Part shown: one piece after another, positions 51,111-59,848 of the stretch | Layout of the letters: each line of letters starts with the position of its first letter | How positions within the stretch are numbered: position 1 is the first letter of the stretch | Assembly (NCBI RefSeq): GCF_040675875.1 | Contig: NZ_JBEGII010000001.1 | Span: 2,914,001-2,978,000, forward strand | Direction of reading: 5' to 3' | From: Microbacterium sp. LWO12-1.2 | GTDB taxonomy: Bacteria; Actinomycetota; Actinomycetes; Actinomycetales; Microbacteriaceae | DNA: 64,000 nucleotides | Position numbers and translations under genes: made by a program | The notes under the pieces: generated by a model | Database searches by the model: none | What the model was told of the DNA's origin: nothing | Seen by the model: the letters and a program-made list of their open reading frames with translations, nothing else

Positions 51111-51172
51111 GCTGAGGGGTCAAGAAACGCCGTGACGAGCGGCGTGGGCGCGGCGTGTCTTGACCCCTCAGC
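51111..51172. repeat. Intergenic palindromic element after the DUF1295 gene
   Basis: GCTGAGGGGTCAAGA (51111-51125) and TCTTGACCCCTCAGC (51158-51172) are perfect 15-bp arms. Inside, ACGCCG and CGGCGT form a second stem. It starts 43 bp after the stop codon and could end transcription. Confidence 0.7.
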
Positions 51173-51443
51173 GGCGCGTGGCGCCTCGGAGCTTCGAGAG
51201 GTCGCGCAACGTCGCCTGAGGCTCCTGAAGACGGCATCTTGTGACGTGTTCACCGCACGCAGGTCGCCCATCGCCGCTCGGCCAGGGTGGATGCGGTACT
51301 CTGCGCCCCGCGGCCTGCACCCTGCACCTGCGGCCCGCGGCCTGCGCCGCCGCGGCCCTGGATGCGTCGCAATCGAGCCAGCCGCACCCTCCCGACCTCG
51401 ACGATCGCCGTACTCGACGCGATCGTCGAGGAACTGGCTGCCA
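51173..51443. other. Intergenic stretch upstream of the copper operon, no gene seen
   Basis: Small frames here have no family features and I see no gene. Near 51310-51365 there are runs of gcggcctgc and ccgcggcc repeats. A perfect 12-bp inverted repeat, cctcgacgatcg (51396-51407) and cgatcgtcgagg (51420-51431), lies 13 bp before the -35 of the copper promoter; it may be a terminator or regulator site. Confidence 0.5.
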
Positions 51444-51497
51444 TTGGTGGAATACCCTACCGGGGTATATAGTTGCACCTAATACCCCATAGGGGTA
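51444..51497 (+). promoter_or_regulatory. Copper promoter with two CsoR-type operators
   Basis: TTGGTG (51444-51449), an 18-nt spacer and TATAGT (51468-51473) form the promoter. ATACCC-N5-GGGTAT (51452-51468) fills the spacer, and TACCCC-ATA-GGGGTA (51483-51497) follows the start point. Both match the G-tract palindromes bound by CsoR copper repressors. No csoR gene is in the window. Confidence 0.8.
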
Positions 51498-51521
51498 CCA
51501 CCGATGAGAAGAGGAAACGCG

Positions 51522-51734
51522 ATGACCACGAACGAGTTTCAGGTGACCGGTATGACCTGCGGACACTGCGAGATGTCTGTCCGCGAAGAGGTCGCCGAAG
51601 TCCCGGGCGTCGAAGACATCCAGGTGAGCGCGCAGACCGGCACGCTCGTCGTCACCGGCTCGGACTCCCTCGACGATGCACAGATCCTTGCTGCCGTCGC
51701 GGAGGCCGGGTACTCGGCAGTGCGGACGGTATGA
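51522..51734 (+). CDS. copZ: CopZ-type copper chaperone (heavy-metal-associated domain)
   Basis: The 70-residue protein is a single HMA domain with the Cu(I) motif GMTCGHC near residue 11 and the beta-alpha-beta-beta-alpha-beta pattern ending [10 protein letters not shown]. It passes Cu(I) to the P-type ATPase. The ATG at 51522 follows GAGGAA; an in-frame ATG 18 bp upstream is less well placed. Its stop overlaps the next start as ATGA. Confidence 0.92.
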   Translation: MTTNEFQVTGMTCGHCEMSVREEVAEVPGVEDIQVSAQTGTLVVTGSDSLDDAQILAAVAEAGYSAVRTV

Positions 51735-52693
51735 ACGCCGGGGCACGCCTCACGATCTACGGGATCGGCGTGGCGGTGGCGTTCGGCGGGGCCTTCGGCC
51801 TCGCCAGCGCCGTCGTCCCCCCGAGCGTTGTCAGCGAGTGGAAGGAAGGCACGGCGATGGACAGCCACAACGGCCACGATTCCGCCACGACGGCCGAGGA
51901 GGAGTCCGCGAACGTCGCTGCGGACAACCTGAAGGGTCTGTCGCTCGGTCTCGAGGGATACGTCCTGTCACCGGTCGAGGCGCCGGGAACCGTCGGAAGC
52001 TCGGGCGAGCTGCGGTTCCGGATCCTCGATGCGGCCGGCACACCGGTCACGGAGTACACGACCGCGCATGACAAGGACCTGCACCTGATCGTGGTGCGCT
52101 CGGACGGGAGCCAGTTCCGTCATGTCCACCCGACGCTGGATGAGAGCACCGGCACCTGGTCGCTGCCGTGGGAATGGACGGATGCCGGGACCTATCGCGT
52201 CTTCGCGGACTTCACGCCCGCCGGCACTGATGCCCCCTCGCTCACTCTCACGCGCACGGTCCAGGTGTCGGGCGAGTTCACCCCCGTGGCACCGCAGCCC
52301 ACGCACACCGCGCACGTCGACGGATTCACGGTCTCGCTCGACGGCGACCTCGCAGCAGGATCGGCGAAAGACCTCACCCTCACCGTGACGCGAGACGGCA
52401 AGCCCGTCACCGCACTGGAGCCCTACCTGGGAGCGTTCGGCCACCTCGTCGCGCTGCGCGACGGCGACCTCGCCTACCTGCACGTGCACGCCAAGGGGGA
52501 AGAGCCTGAGCCCGGAGAGACGTCCGGTCCGGAGATCGAGTTCGCCGCCGAGGCACCGACCGCCGGCCGGTACTTCCTGTACCTGGACTTCCAGGTCGAC
52601 GGACAGGTGCACACGGCCGAGTTCGTGGTCGATGCCGCGCCCGGGGATGGCACGGCGGAGTCCGACGGCGACTCGCACGAAGACGGACACTGA
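51731..52693 (+). CDS. Membrane-anchored tandem-domain protein of the copper operon
   Basis: This 320-residue protein has one N-terminal membrane helix ([23 protein letters not shown], about 7-29), then a His/Ser-containing linker (DSHNGHDS). Two similar beta-rich domains follow: about 65-185 with [19 protein letters not shown], and about 195-305 with [19 protein letters not shown]. Each repeats a HL-x-x-x-R-x-D-G then H-V-H pattern, so the domain is duplicated. It ends DGDSHEDGH. The His pairs on the outer face could bind copper. It sits between copZ and copA with overlapping coding ends, so a part in copper handling is likely. A YtkA/FixH-like fold is possible. Confidence 0.75.
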   Translation: MNAGARLTIYGIGVAVAFGGAFGLASAVVPPSVVSEWKEGTAMDSHNGHDSATTAEEESANVAADNLKGLSLGLEGYVLSPVEAPGTVGSSGELRFRILDAAGTPVTEYTTAHDKDLHLIVVRSDGSQFRHVHPTLDESTGTWSLPWEWTDAGTYRVFADFTPAGTDAPSLTLTRTVQVSGEFTPVAPQPTHTAHVDGFTVSLDGDLAAGSAKDLTLTVTRDGKPVTALEPYLGAFGHLVALRDGDLAYLHVHAKGEEPEPGETSGPEIEFAAEAPTAGRYFLYLDFQVDGQVHTAEFVVDAAPGDGTAESDGDSHEDGH

Positions 52694-52763
52694 GCGGCGA
52701 GCACCGCCCCTGCGGCAGCTCCGCGCTGCTGCCCGCACACGAAGCCGACAGAAGGAAGAGCAC

Positions 52764-55031
52764 ATGAGCACATCAGCACCTCCGACCAGGGGGTCAGGCG
52801 TCGAGTTGGAGATCGGCGGGATGACCTGCGCCTCCTGCGCGATGCGGATCGAGAAGAAGCTGAACAAGCTCGAGGGCGTCGTCGCGACCGTGAACTACGC
52901 GACCGAGAAGGCGAAGATCACGGTTCCTGAGGGCTACGACCCTGCGGTGCTGATCGCCGAGGTCGAGAAGACGGGGTACTCCGCGTCCCTGCCCGCCCCG
53001 AAGGGCAGGAAGACCGACGCCGGGTCCTCTGACGATGCCGGCGACGAGGATCCGGAACTTCGCTCGCTGCGCCATCGCCTGATCGGCGCGATCGTGCTGA
53101 CCGTGCCGGTGATCGCGATGGCGATGATCCCCGCGCTGCAGTTCACGTACTGGCAGTGGGCCTCCCTCGCGCTGGCCGCCCCCGTGATCCTCTGGGCCGC
53201 ATGGCCGTTCCACAAGGCCGCATGGACCAACCTCACGCACGGCGCCGCGACGATGGACACGCTCATCTCGATGGGCACCTCCGCCGCATTCCTGTGGTCG
53301 CTGTACGCACTGTTCTTCGGCACGGCGGGCACACCGGGCATGACGCACCCGTTCGAGTTCGCGCTGGCCCCGTCCGACGGGGCGGCGAACATCTACCTCG
53401 AGGTGGGCGCCGGGGTGACCATGTTCATCCTCGCCGGGCGGTACTTCGAGAAGCGGTCGAAGAAGCAGGCCGGCGCGGCCCTGCGTGCGCTTCTCGAACT
53501 CGGCGCGAAAGAGGTCGCCGTGCTGCGTGGCGGCGTGGAGTCGAAGATCCCGGTCGAGGATCTCCAGGTGGGCGACGAGTTCATCGTGCGCCCTGGAGAG
53601 AAGATCGCCACAGACGGCGTCGTCACCTCCGGCACCTCGGCGGTCGACGCATCCATGCTCACCGGAGAAGCCGTACCCGTCGAGGTCGCAGAGGGCGACG
53701 CCGTCACCGGTGCCACCACGAACGTCGGCGGTCGACTCGTGATCCGTGCGACCCGGATCGGCTCCGACACGCAGCTGGCGCAGATGGCCCAGTTGGTCGA
53801 GGACGCCCAGACCGGGAAGGCCGAGGTGCAGCGCCTCGCCGACCGGATCTCCGGGGTGTTCGTGCCGATCGTGATCGTGATCGCCTTCGCGACTCTCGGC
53901 GGCTGGCTCGGGGCAGGATTCCCTGTGACTGCGGCATTCACGGCGGCGGTCGCCGTGCTCGTGATCGCCTGCCCGTGCGCGCTGGGCCTGGCCACTCCGA
54001 CGGCGCTGCTGGTGGGCACAGGGCGCGGTGCGCAGATGGGCGTGCTCATCAAGGGCCCGGAGGTTCTGGAGTCCACCCGCAAGGTCGACACCGTCGTGCT
54101 GGACAAGACCGGCACCGTCACCACCGGCAAGATGACCCTCGTCGGCGTGTTCACAGAGGACGGCACCGATCGCGCTGAGCTGCTGCGGCTGGCGGGCGCC
54201 CTGGAGGATGCCTCGGAGCACCCGATCGCACAGGCGATCGCCAAGGGGGCGACCCAGGAGGTCGGTTCCCTGCCGACGCCAGAGGACTTCGCGAACATCG
54301 AAGGCAAGGGCGTACAGGGGATCGTCGACGGCCACGCCGTGCTCGTCGGCCGTGACTCGTTGCTCGCCGAGTGGTCGCAGAAGCTCAGCCGCGAACTCGC
54401 CTCGACGAAGGCGCGCGCCGAGGGCGAGGGGAAGACCGTGGTCGCCGTGGGGTGGGACGGTCAGGCCCGCGGCATCCTCGTGGTCGCCGACACCGTCAAG
54501 CCCAGCAGCGCCGAAGCGATCGCCCAGTTCACGGCCATCGGGTTGACCCCGATCCTGCTCACCGGAGACAACGAGGCCGTGGCCAGGCAGATCGCCGCGG
54601 AAGTGGGCATCACCGAGGTCATCGCCGAAGTCCTCCCGAAGGACAAGGTCGACGTCATCACCCGCCTGCAGCGCGAAGGCAAGGTGGTCGCGATGATCGG
54701 CGACGGCGTCAACGACGCCCCCGCGCTGGCACAGGCGGACCTCGGACTCGCGATGGGTACCGGCGCGGATGTCGCGATCGAAGCGTCCGACATCACCCTG
54801 GTGCGCGGCGATCTGCGCAGCGCGGTCGATGCGATCCGGCTGTCGCGCAAGACGCTCGGAACGATCAAGACCAACCTGTTCTGGGCCTTCGCCTACAACG
54901 TCGCGGCGATCCCCGTCGCTGCACTCGGAATGCTCAACCCCATGCTCGCCGGCGCGGCGATGGCGCTTTCCAGCGTCTTCGTCGTCGGCAACAGCCTGCG
55001 CCTGCGCGGGTTCACGAGCATGGCGAAGTGA
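52764..55031 (+). CDS. copA: Copper-translocating P1B-type ATPase
   Basis: This 755-residue pump has an N-terminal metal-binding domain with GMTCASC near 20, eight predicted helices, the transmembrane copper motif CPC in [19 protein letters not shown] near 405, and the phosphorylated aspartate in DKTGT near 450. SEHPIAQAI (the P1B His-Pro) near 488 and [16 protein letters not shown] near 650 follow. This pattern is of the Cu(I) exporter type (P1B-1). The ATG at 52764 has AAGGAAG upstream. It is the third gene of the copper operon, 70 bp after the previous stop. Confidence 0.95.
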   Translation: MSTSAPPTRGSGVELEIGGMTCASCAMRIEKKLNKLEGVVATVNYATEKAKITVPEGYDPAVLIAEVEKTGYSASLPAPKGRKTDAGSSDDAGDEDPELRSLRHRLIGAIVLTVPVIAMAMIPALQFTYWQWASLALAAPVILWAAWPFHKAAWTNLTHGAATMDTLISMGTSAAFLWSLYALFFGTAGTPGMTHPFEFALAPSDGAANIYLEVGAGVTMFILAGRYFEKRSKKQAGAALRALLELGAKEVAVLRGGVESKIPVEDLQVGDEFIVRPGEKIATDGVVTSGTSAVDASMLTGEAVPVEVAEGDAVTGATTNVGGRLVIRATRIGSDTQLAQMAQLVEDAQTGKAEVQRLADRISGVFVPIVIVIAFATLGGWLGAGFPVTAAFTAAVAVLVIACPCALGLATPTALLVGTGRGAQMGVLIKGPEVLESTRKVDTVVLDKTGTVTTGKMTLVGVFTEDGTDRAELLRLAGALEDASEHPIAQAIAKGATQEVGSLPTPEDFANIEGKGVQGIVDGHAVLVGRDSLLAEWSQKLSRELASTKARAEGEGKTVVAVGWDGQARGILVVADTVKPSSAEAIAQFTAIGLTPILLTGDNEAVARQIAAEVGITEVIAEVLPKDKVDVITRLQREGKVVAMIGDGVNDAPALAQADLGLAMGTGADVAIEASDITLVRGDLRSAVDAIRLSRKTLGTIKTNLFWAFAYNVAAIPVAALGMLNPMLAGAAMALSSVFVVGNSLRLRGFTSMAK

Positions 55032-55128
55032 TGACGCCCGCACCATCTCCTCCGCCAGAAGCACTCCAGGTACGCCGCCCAGATGGCGTGAGCCCGCCGT
55101 GGGGTTCGCGGCGCTCCGGCGTCGCACG

Positions 55129-55590
55129 TCACGCTGACGGAGCAGAACCGATCGCGCGTCGCGTGAGGAGCGCGACCGGAATGTGGCCGACGGCGAGGAC
55201 GACTGCGGCGATCGCGATCCACGGATTGTTCAGCCACGCCGCGGCGCAGAGGAACACGAGCACCGGCATGACCGCCATCGGCACCGGGATGCGCCAGAGC
55301 GAGGCGTAGAGCAGAGCCTGCTCGCGGCCCGCGACGAGGTACCGGCCCCACAGTGCGTAGTAGATCGCCAGTGCGACAGCGGCGGGAAGAGCCCACCACC
55401 ACACGATCGCGCCGGGGAGCGTGATCGCCGGCACCACGAGACACAGCGCCTGCCCCATCCGCTCGCCCCATTCGAGAGGACGAGGCACGTGCGCGACCAC
55501 GTTCCGCCCTCGCGGCGGGAACCGCAGCAGCAGGAGGTTGGGGGCGAGCACGAGAATGCTGACGATCAGTCCGAGAAGTGAGAATCCCAC
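55129..55590 (-). CDS. Small membrane protein of unknown function
   Basis: This 153-residue protein has four predicted helices (about 3-22, 47-75, 97-115, 120-140) and a basic loop RFPPRGRNVVAHVPRPLEWGERMGQ near 23. No family was recognised. The GTG start (55588-55590) has TAGCCT 6 nt upstream on its strand, so the message is probably leaderless. It converges with copA; the 97 bp between them show no strong terminator. Confidence 0.7.
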   Translation of the reverse strand: MGFSLLGLIVSILVLAPNLLLLRFPPRGRNVVAHVPRPLEWGERMGQALCLVVPAITLPGAIVWWWALPAAVALAIYYALWGRYLVAGREQALLYASLWRIPVPMAVMPVLVFLCAAAWLNNPWIAIAAVVLAVGHIPVALLTRRAIGSAPSA

Positions 55591-55596
55591 GCTCGA

Positions 55597-55602
55597 AGGC
55601 TA
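55597..55602 (-). promoter_or_regulatory. Candidate -10 box for leaderless transcript
   Basis: Minus-strand TAGCCT lies 6 nt before the GTG at 55590. Confidence 0.5.
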
Positions 55603-55667
55603 CCGATACGCACCCGAGCGACGCGGGAGCCGTTGAAGGATGAGCCGAGGGGTCGCGAGATGTCGCC

Positions 55668-56852
55668 TCACGTCAGCGCACGCGGCCCGCGATGCGCGAG
55701 CGCACCGGCCATCCGATCGACGGCCTGTTCGATGACCGGGCGCGGAGTCGCGAACACGAAGCGCATGAATCCGACGCCCGCGAGGCCGGTCGCCGAGCCG
55801 TCGGTCATCGCGACCCCCGCATGCTCGCGGAAGAAGTCGGCAGGCTGCTCGCCGAGCTCGAGGGCGCGCGCGTCGAGCCAGCCGATGTAGGTTCCCTCGG
55901 GAGCGCGGTAGGCGATCTCCGGAATCCGGGCGGCGAGTGCTTCACCGAGGAAGCGACGATTCCCATCGAGGTACTGCACGACCTCGCCGAGCCACGCCCG
56001 GTCGTCACGATACGCGGCGGTGTTCGCGATCACACCGAGATTGCTCGCCCCGTGGGAGGCCATCATGCCGATACGCTCCCAGACCTCGCGGTCCGCGTCG
56101 TTCGTGATGATGATCTGCGCGGTCTTCAGACCAGGGAGGTTCCAGGCCTTCGAGGCCGACGTCGCCGTCACGGTGTGCGAAGCGGCAGCATCCGAGATCG
56201 ACGCGTACGGGATGTGCGCGGCGGGCGCGTAGACCAGCGGGGCGTGGATCTCGTCGGAGAACACGCGCCCGCCGTGGCGCTCCACGACCTCGCTGACGGC
56301 GAGCAGCTCATCGCGATCGAACACGCGCCCCACCGGGTTGTACGGATTGCAGAGCACGAGCAGGTTGGCGCCCGCGCGGAAGGCGGCGTCGATGCCGTCG
56401 AGGTCGAGCGTGTACCGGCCGTCGACCACGGTCATCGGCACCTGGATGACCTCCCGCCCTGCCGCCGGCGGCACCGAGAGGAACGGCATGTACGCGGGCG
56501 TCGGAACGATGACGGGGCTGCCGGCCCGGGAGAAATGGGTCATCGCCAGTTGGAGCGCGTGGATGACGTCGGCGATCGGATGCACATCGGATGCCGGCAC
56601 ACCCCAGCCGTACGCATCGCGCAGCCAGCCGGATGCCGCCTCGGACATCTCATCGGACACAGAGGCGGGGAGGTACCCGAAGACCCCGCGGTCCACCGCG
56701 TCATGCAGGGCGCGCGAGATGCCCGGCGCCACCCCGAAGTCCATCTCGGCGACGAAGGCCCCCAGCGTGTCGGGGAAGGCCGACCACTTGAGACCGCCGA
56801 GTCGGCGGAGATGCGCGACCTCGATCGCGTCGAAGTGTGCAGCGAGAGACAT
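55668..56852 (-). CDS. MalY/PatB-type aminotransferase class I/II (C-S lyase)
   Basis: This 394-residue PLP enzyme has WVAEMDF-like FVAEMDFGVAPGI near 35, VLCNPYNPVGRVF near 170, FSDEIHAPLVY near 203 and the PLP lysine in ATSASKAWNLPGLKTAQ near 240, matching the MalY/PatB beta-C-S lyases. These split cystathionine or cysteine conjugates to a thiol, pyruvate and ammonia. The ATG (56850-56852) follows AGGAG. It is divergent from the lipoprotein at 56960 and apparently monocistronic. Confidence 0.9.
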   Translation of the reverse strand: MSLAAHFDAIEVAHLRRLGGLKWSAFPDTLGAFVAEMDFGVAPGISRALHDAVDRGVFGYLPASVSDEMSEAASGWLRDAYGWGVPASDVHPIADVIHALQLAMTHFSRAGSPVIVPTPAYMPFLSVPPAAGREVIQVPMTVVDGRYTLDLDGIDAAFRAGANLLVLCNPYNPVGRVFDRDELLAVSEVVERHGGRVFSDEIHAPLVYAPAAHIPYASISDAAASHTVTATSASKAWNLPGLKTAQIIITNDADREVWERIGMMASHGASNLGVIANTAAYRDDRAWLGEVVQYLDGNRRFLGEALAARIPEIAYRAPEGTYIGWLDARALELGEQPADFFREHAGVAMTDGSATGLAGVGFMRFVFATPRPVIEQAVDRMAGALAHRGPRALT

Positions 56853-56959
56853 CCGGGCTCCTGTCATCGGGGACTGCGGGGGCATCCCTCCATCATCACC
56901 CGTGATCACCTGCCAGGGGGCGGTCCCATCCATCGGGGGCTCGGCGTCGAACAACTGGC

Positions 56960-57643
56960 ATGCGTCGTCTCCGCTCGCTCGCGTCCGTGCTCGCCCTCGC
57001 CCTCGGACTCACGGCATGCACTGCCGCGCCGGCGCCCGATACGGTGGCGACGCCGGGGAGCGGTCCACTCGTCGCGTTCTACGGAGACTCCTACACTCTG
57101 GGGACCGGAGCCAGCGACCCGTCGATGCGCTGGTCGACCGTCATCAGCGACGCGCGAGGGTGGAACGAGTTCAACCCGAGCGTCAACGGACTCGGATTCG
57201 TCAACAACCGCTCCGACTTCGGCGAGAACGACCTGCCGGCGCTCGTCATCGCGCAACACCCCGACATCGTCTTCGTGACCATGGGCCTGAACGACAACTT
57301 CAGTTTCGCCGGCAGAGCCGACCTCATCCACGAGACCATCACGGCGGACCTCACCCGCCTCCGCGACGCCCTGCCGGCGGCCCGGATCATCGTGGTCGAG
57401 CCGTTCTGGTACGCCGAGGAGCGTCCGGAATCGGTTGCGACGATCATCGGCTGGGTCGAGGCCGCCGCCGCGTCGATCGGGGCGGACTGGATCCCCGGCG
57501 CCAGCCGCTGGCTCGACGGGCACTATGCCGGGGCCGACGAGAGCTGGATGGCGGCCGACGGCATCCACCCCTCAGACACCGGCTACCGGCACATGGCCGA
57601 GCAGATGGATGCCGCGCTCGCACGTCTCGATCCGGCGCTGTGA
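56960..57643 (+). CDS. SGNH/GDSL-family hydrolase lipoprotein
   Basis: This 227-residue protein has a short signal peptide with lipobox LTAC (Cys20). The esterase blocks are AFYGDSYTLG with the serine nucleophile near 45, GLNDNF near 110 and DGIHPSDTGYRHMA near 202, with the Asp-His pair. It is anchored outside the membrane and likely removes acyl or acetyl groups from a cell-wall polymer or sugar. The ATG at 56960 has a weak site. It converges with the aldehyde dehydrogenase. Confidence 0.88.
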   Translation: MRRLRSLASVLALALGLTACTAAPAPDTVATPGSGPLVAFYGDSYTLGTGASDPSMRWSTVISDARGWNEFNPSVNGLGFVNNRSDFGENDLPALVIAQHPDIVFVTMGLNDNFSFAGRADLIHETITADLTRLRDALPAARIIVVEPFWYAEERPESVATIIGWVEAAAASIGADWIPGASRWLDGHYAGADESWMAADGIHPSDTGYRHMAEQMDAALARLDPAL

Positions 57644-57659
57644 CCCGTCGGATCACCGG

Positions 57660-59183
57660 TCAGCCGCCGAGGTTCGTCCATACGGTGCGCGTCTCCAGAT
57701 AGGACTCCAGGTTCGCGTGCCCCATGTCGCGACCGTAGCCGGACATCTTGAAACCGCCGAAGGGCGCCGCGGCGTCGGTCGCGCCGTACATGTTGATGTA
57801 CACGGTTCCCGCCTGCAGGAGCCCGGCGAGGCGGTTCGCCTTCGTGATGTCGCGCGTCCAGATACCCGCCGCGAGCCCGTACGGAGAGTCGTTCGCACGG
57901 CGGGCGATCTCGTCGATGTCGTCGAACGGCTGTGCGACGACGACCGGACCGAAGATCTCCTCGCGCACCGCGGTGAAGGTGTCGTCCACGTCCGTCAAGA
58001 CCGTGGGGCGGATGTAGTAGCCCCCGGGGATCACGGCATCGGGGAACCCCGACCCGCCGGCGGCGACCGTCGCGCCCTGCTCCTGGGCACCATCGATGTA
58101 GCCGAGGACACGCTCGTGCTGGCGGGCCGAGATGACCGGGCCGATCTGCGCGGACGGGTCGAAGCCGTGCCCGACGGCCATGGATGCGGCGATGTCGGCG
58201 AGACGCCCCACGACATCGTCGTACGAGTGCTTCTGCACGTACAGGCGGGAGCCCGCCGCACAGGCCTGCCCGGCGTTGAAGAAGATCGCGCTGGCCGCGG
58301 CGGCGGCGGCCTCCTCCGCGGGGCTGTCGTCGAAGATGATGTTCGGGCTCTTGCCCCCGAGCTCCAGCGTGACCCTCTTCACCATCGGCGCCGCGCGCTG
58401 CGCGATGCGGGTGCCCACCGCGGTCGAGCCGGTGAAGGCCACCTTGTCGACGTCGGGATGGTCGACGAGAGCTTCGCCCGCCTCGGCACCGTAGCCGGTG
58501 AGGATGTTCAGAACGCCCTTCGGCATCCCCGCCTCGAGGGCGAGCTGACCGAGACGCAGGAGGGACAGCGGCGTGTTCTCGGCGGGCTTCATGACGATCG
58601 TGCATCCGGCCGCGAGCGCGGGGGCGATCTTCCACACGCCCATGAGCAGCGGATAGTTCCACGGCACGATCTGGGCGACGACACCGACGGGAACGCGTTC
58701 GGTGCGCACCATGGCATCCGTGATCGACACGGGGATCGTGTTGCCCTCGATCTTCGACGGCCACCCGCCGAAGTACTCGAAGTGGTTGATCGCGAGCGGC
58801 AGGTCGACGGTCGCGGCCGCACTCTTGAGCTTCCCTCCGTCGAGGACCTCCAGCTCGACGAACTCCTCGGCGCGCTCCTCCAGCAGGCGGGCGAGCCGCA
58901 GGATGATCCTCCCGCGGTCGAGTGCACTCATGCGTCGCCAGGGGGCGTCGGGGGCGAAGGCCCGCCGAGCGGCCCGCACCGCGCGGTCGGCATCGACCGT
59001 GTCCGCCGCCGCTGAACGCGCGATGACGGCGCCCGTACCAGGGTCGACGATGTCGATCGTGCGCCCGGAATGGGCTTCGACGAGCTCCCCGTCGATCAGC
59101 AGACGCGGCGGCTGAGCGAGAAAGCGCTTCGTCGCCTCGCTGATGTCGGGATCGATCGTGATGTGCGTGGGGGTGGTCGTCAT
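57660..59183 (-). CDS. Aldehyde dehydrogenase
   Basis: This 507-residue enzyme has the NAD-binding FTGSTAVGTRIAQ near 243, the general-base Glu in LELGGKSPNIIF near 270, and the catalytic Cys in FFNAGQACAAGSR near 303. The C-terminal EEIFGPVV near 400 is typical. It oxidises an aldehyde to an acid with NAD(P)+. It is the last gene after an MFS transporter and a class II aldolase, so it probably oxidises the aldehyde product of that aldolase, such as glycolaldehyde or lactaldehyde; this is inference. Confidence 0.93.
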   Translation of the reverse strand: MTTTPTHITIDPDISEATKRFLAQPPRLLIDGELVEAHSGRTIDIVDPGTGAVIARSAAADTVDADRAVRAARRAFAPDAPWRRMSALDRGRIILRLARLLEERAEEFVELEVLDGGKLKSAAATVDLPLAINHFEYFGGWPSKIEGNTIPVSITDAMVRTERVPVGVVAQIVPWNYPLLMGVWKIAPALAAGCTIVMKPAENTPLSLLRLGQLALEAGMPKGVLNILTGYGAEAGEALVDHPDVDKVAFTGSTAVGTRIAQRAAPMVKRVTLELGGKSPNIIFDDSPAEEAAAAAASAIFFNAGQACAAGSRLYVQKHSYDDVVGRLADIAASMAVGHGFDPSAQIGPVISARQHERVLGYIDGAQEQGATVAAGGSGFPDAVIPGGYYIRPTVLTDVDDTFTAVREEIFGPVVVAQPFDDIDEIARRANDSPYGLAAGIWTRDITKANRLAGLLQAGTVYINMYGATDAAAPFGGFKMSGYGRDMGHANLESYLETRTVWTNLGG

Positions 59184-59195
59184 CGCGGTTCCTGT

Positions 59196-59822
59196 TCAGG
59201 CGTGGTGCAGCGCGGCGAGCGCGTCGGCGGGGAAGGCGGTGTCGGTGTCTCCGAGCAGGAGAGCCCGGTAGGTCGCGGTGGCGGCCTCCTCGAGGTTGAG
59301 TGCGCGCCGGAATGCCATGCTCACGGAATCGCCGAGAGCGGAGCAGCCGTGGTGCCCCATGATGATGCAGTCGTGGTGCGCAGCCTGCTCCGCCGCGGAG
59401 TCGGCGAGCTCGTCCGATCCGTTCGGGTAGTAGGGGGTGGTCCCGATCGAACGCACGTAGTACGCGTGGTCGAGGGTGATCAGGCGCACATCGTGCCCGA
59501 GCGCGGTGAGGAGCACGGCGTGCTGTGGGTGCACGTGGACCACCGCATTCACGTCCTGACGGGTCTGGTAGCTCCTCTGGTGCAGCTTCCACTCGCTGGA
59601 CGGCTTCGGAGAGCCGCTGATCACCTGGCCCGACAGGCTCATGACCGAGAAGTCCTCGGGGGTGAGCCTGTCGAGCCAGGTGCCGGAGGCGGTGACCACG
59701 AACGTGTCGTCATCGATGCGAGCGGAGAGATTGCCTCCGGAGGCGAGCGCGAGTCCGCGGGCGACGATGTCGACGCCGGCGGCGGACAGTTCTGCGATGA
59801 GTGATTCCACGCGGGTGGTCAT
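59196..59822 (-). CDS. Class II aldolase/adducin family protein
   Basis: This 208-residue protein has SGGNLSARIDDDTFVVTASG near 28, the catalytic Glu77 in SSEWKLH, the zinc pair His96 and His98 in VVHVHP, and HHG near 158. All zinc ligands of the FucA fold are in place, unlike the homologue at 9118. It probably cleaves a phosphorylated sugar or sugar acid. The ATG (59820-59822) follows AAGGAG. It lies between the transporter and the aldehyde dehydrogenase in one transcription unit. Confidence 0.88.
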   Translation of the reverse strand: MTTRVESLIAELSAAGVDIVARGLALASGGNLSARIDDDTFVVTASGTWLDRLTPEDFSVMSLSGQVISGSPKPSSEWKLHQRSYQTRQDVNAVVHVHPQHAVLLTALGHDVRLITLDHAYYVRSIGTTPYYPNGSDELADSAAEQAAHHDCIIMGHHGCSALGDSVSMAFRRALNLEEAATATYRALLLGDTDTAFPADALAALHHA

Positions 59823-59848
59823 GGCGACTCCTTTTCGGGGTGGGGCGG

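Noticed and set aside
51250..51444. Small minus-strand open frame upstream of the copper operon
   Set aside because: No ribosome site or protein motif; it is made of low-complexity GC repeats and overlaps an inverted repeat.
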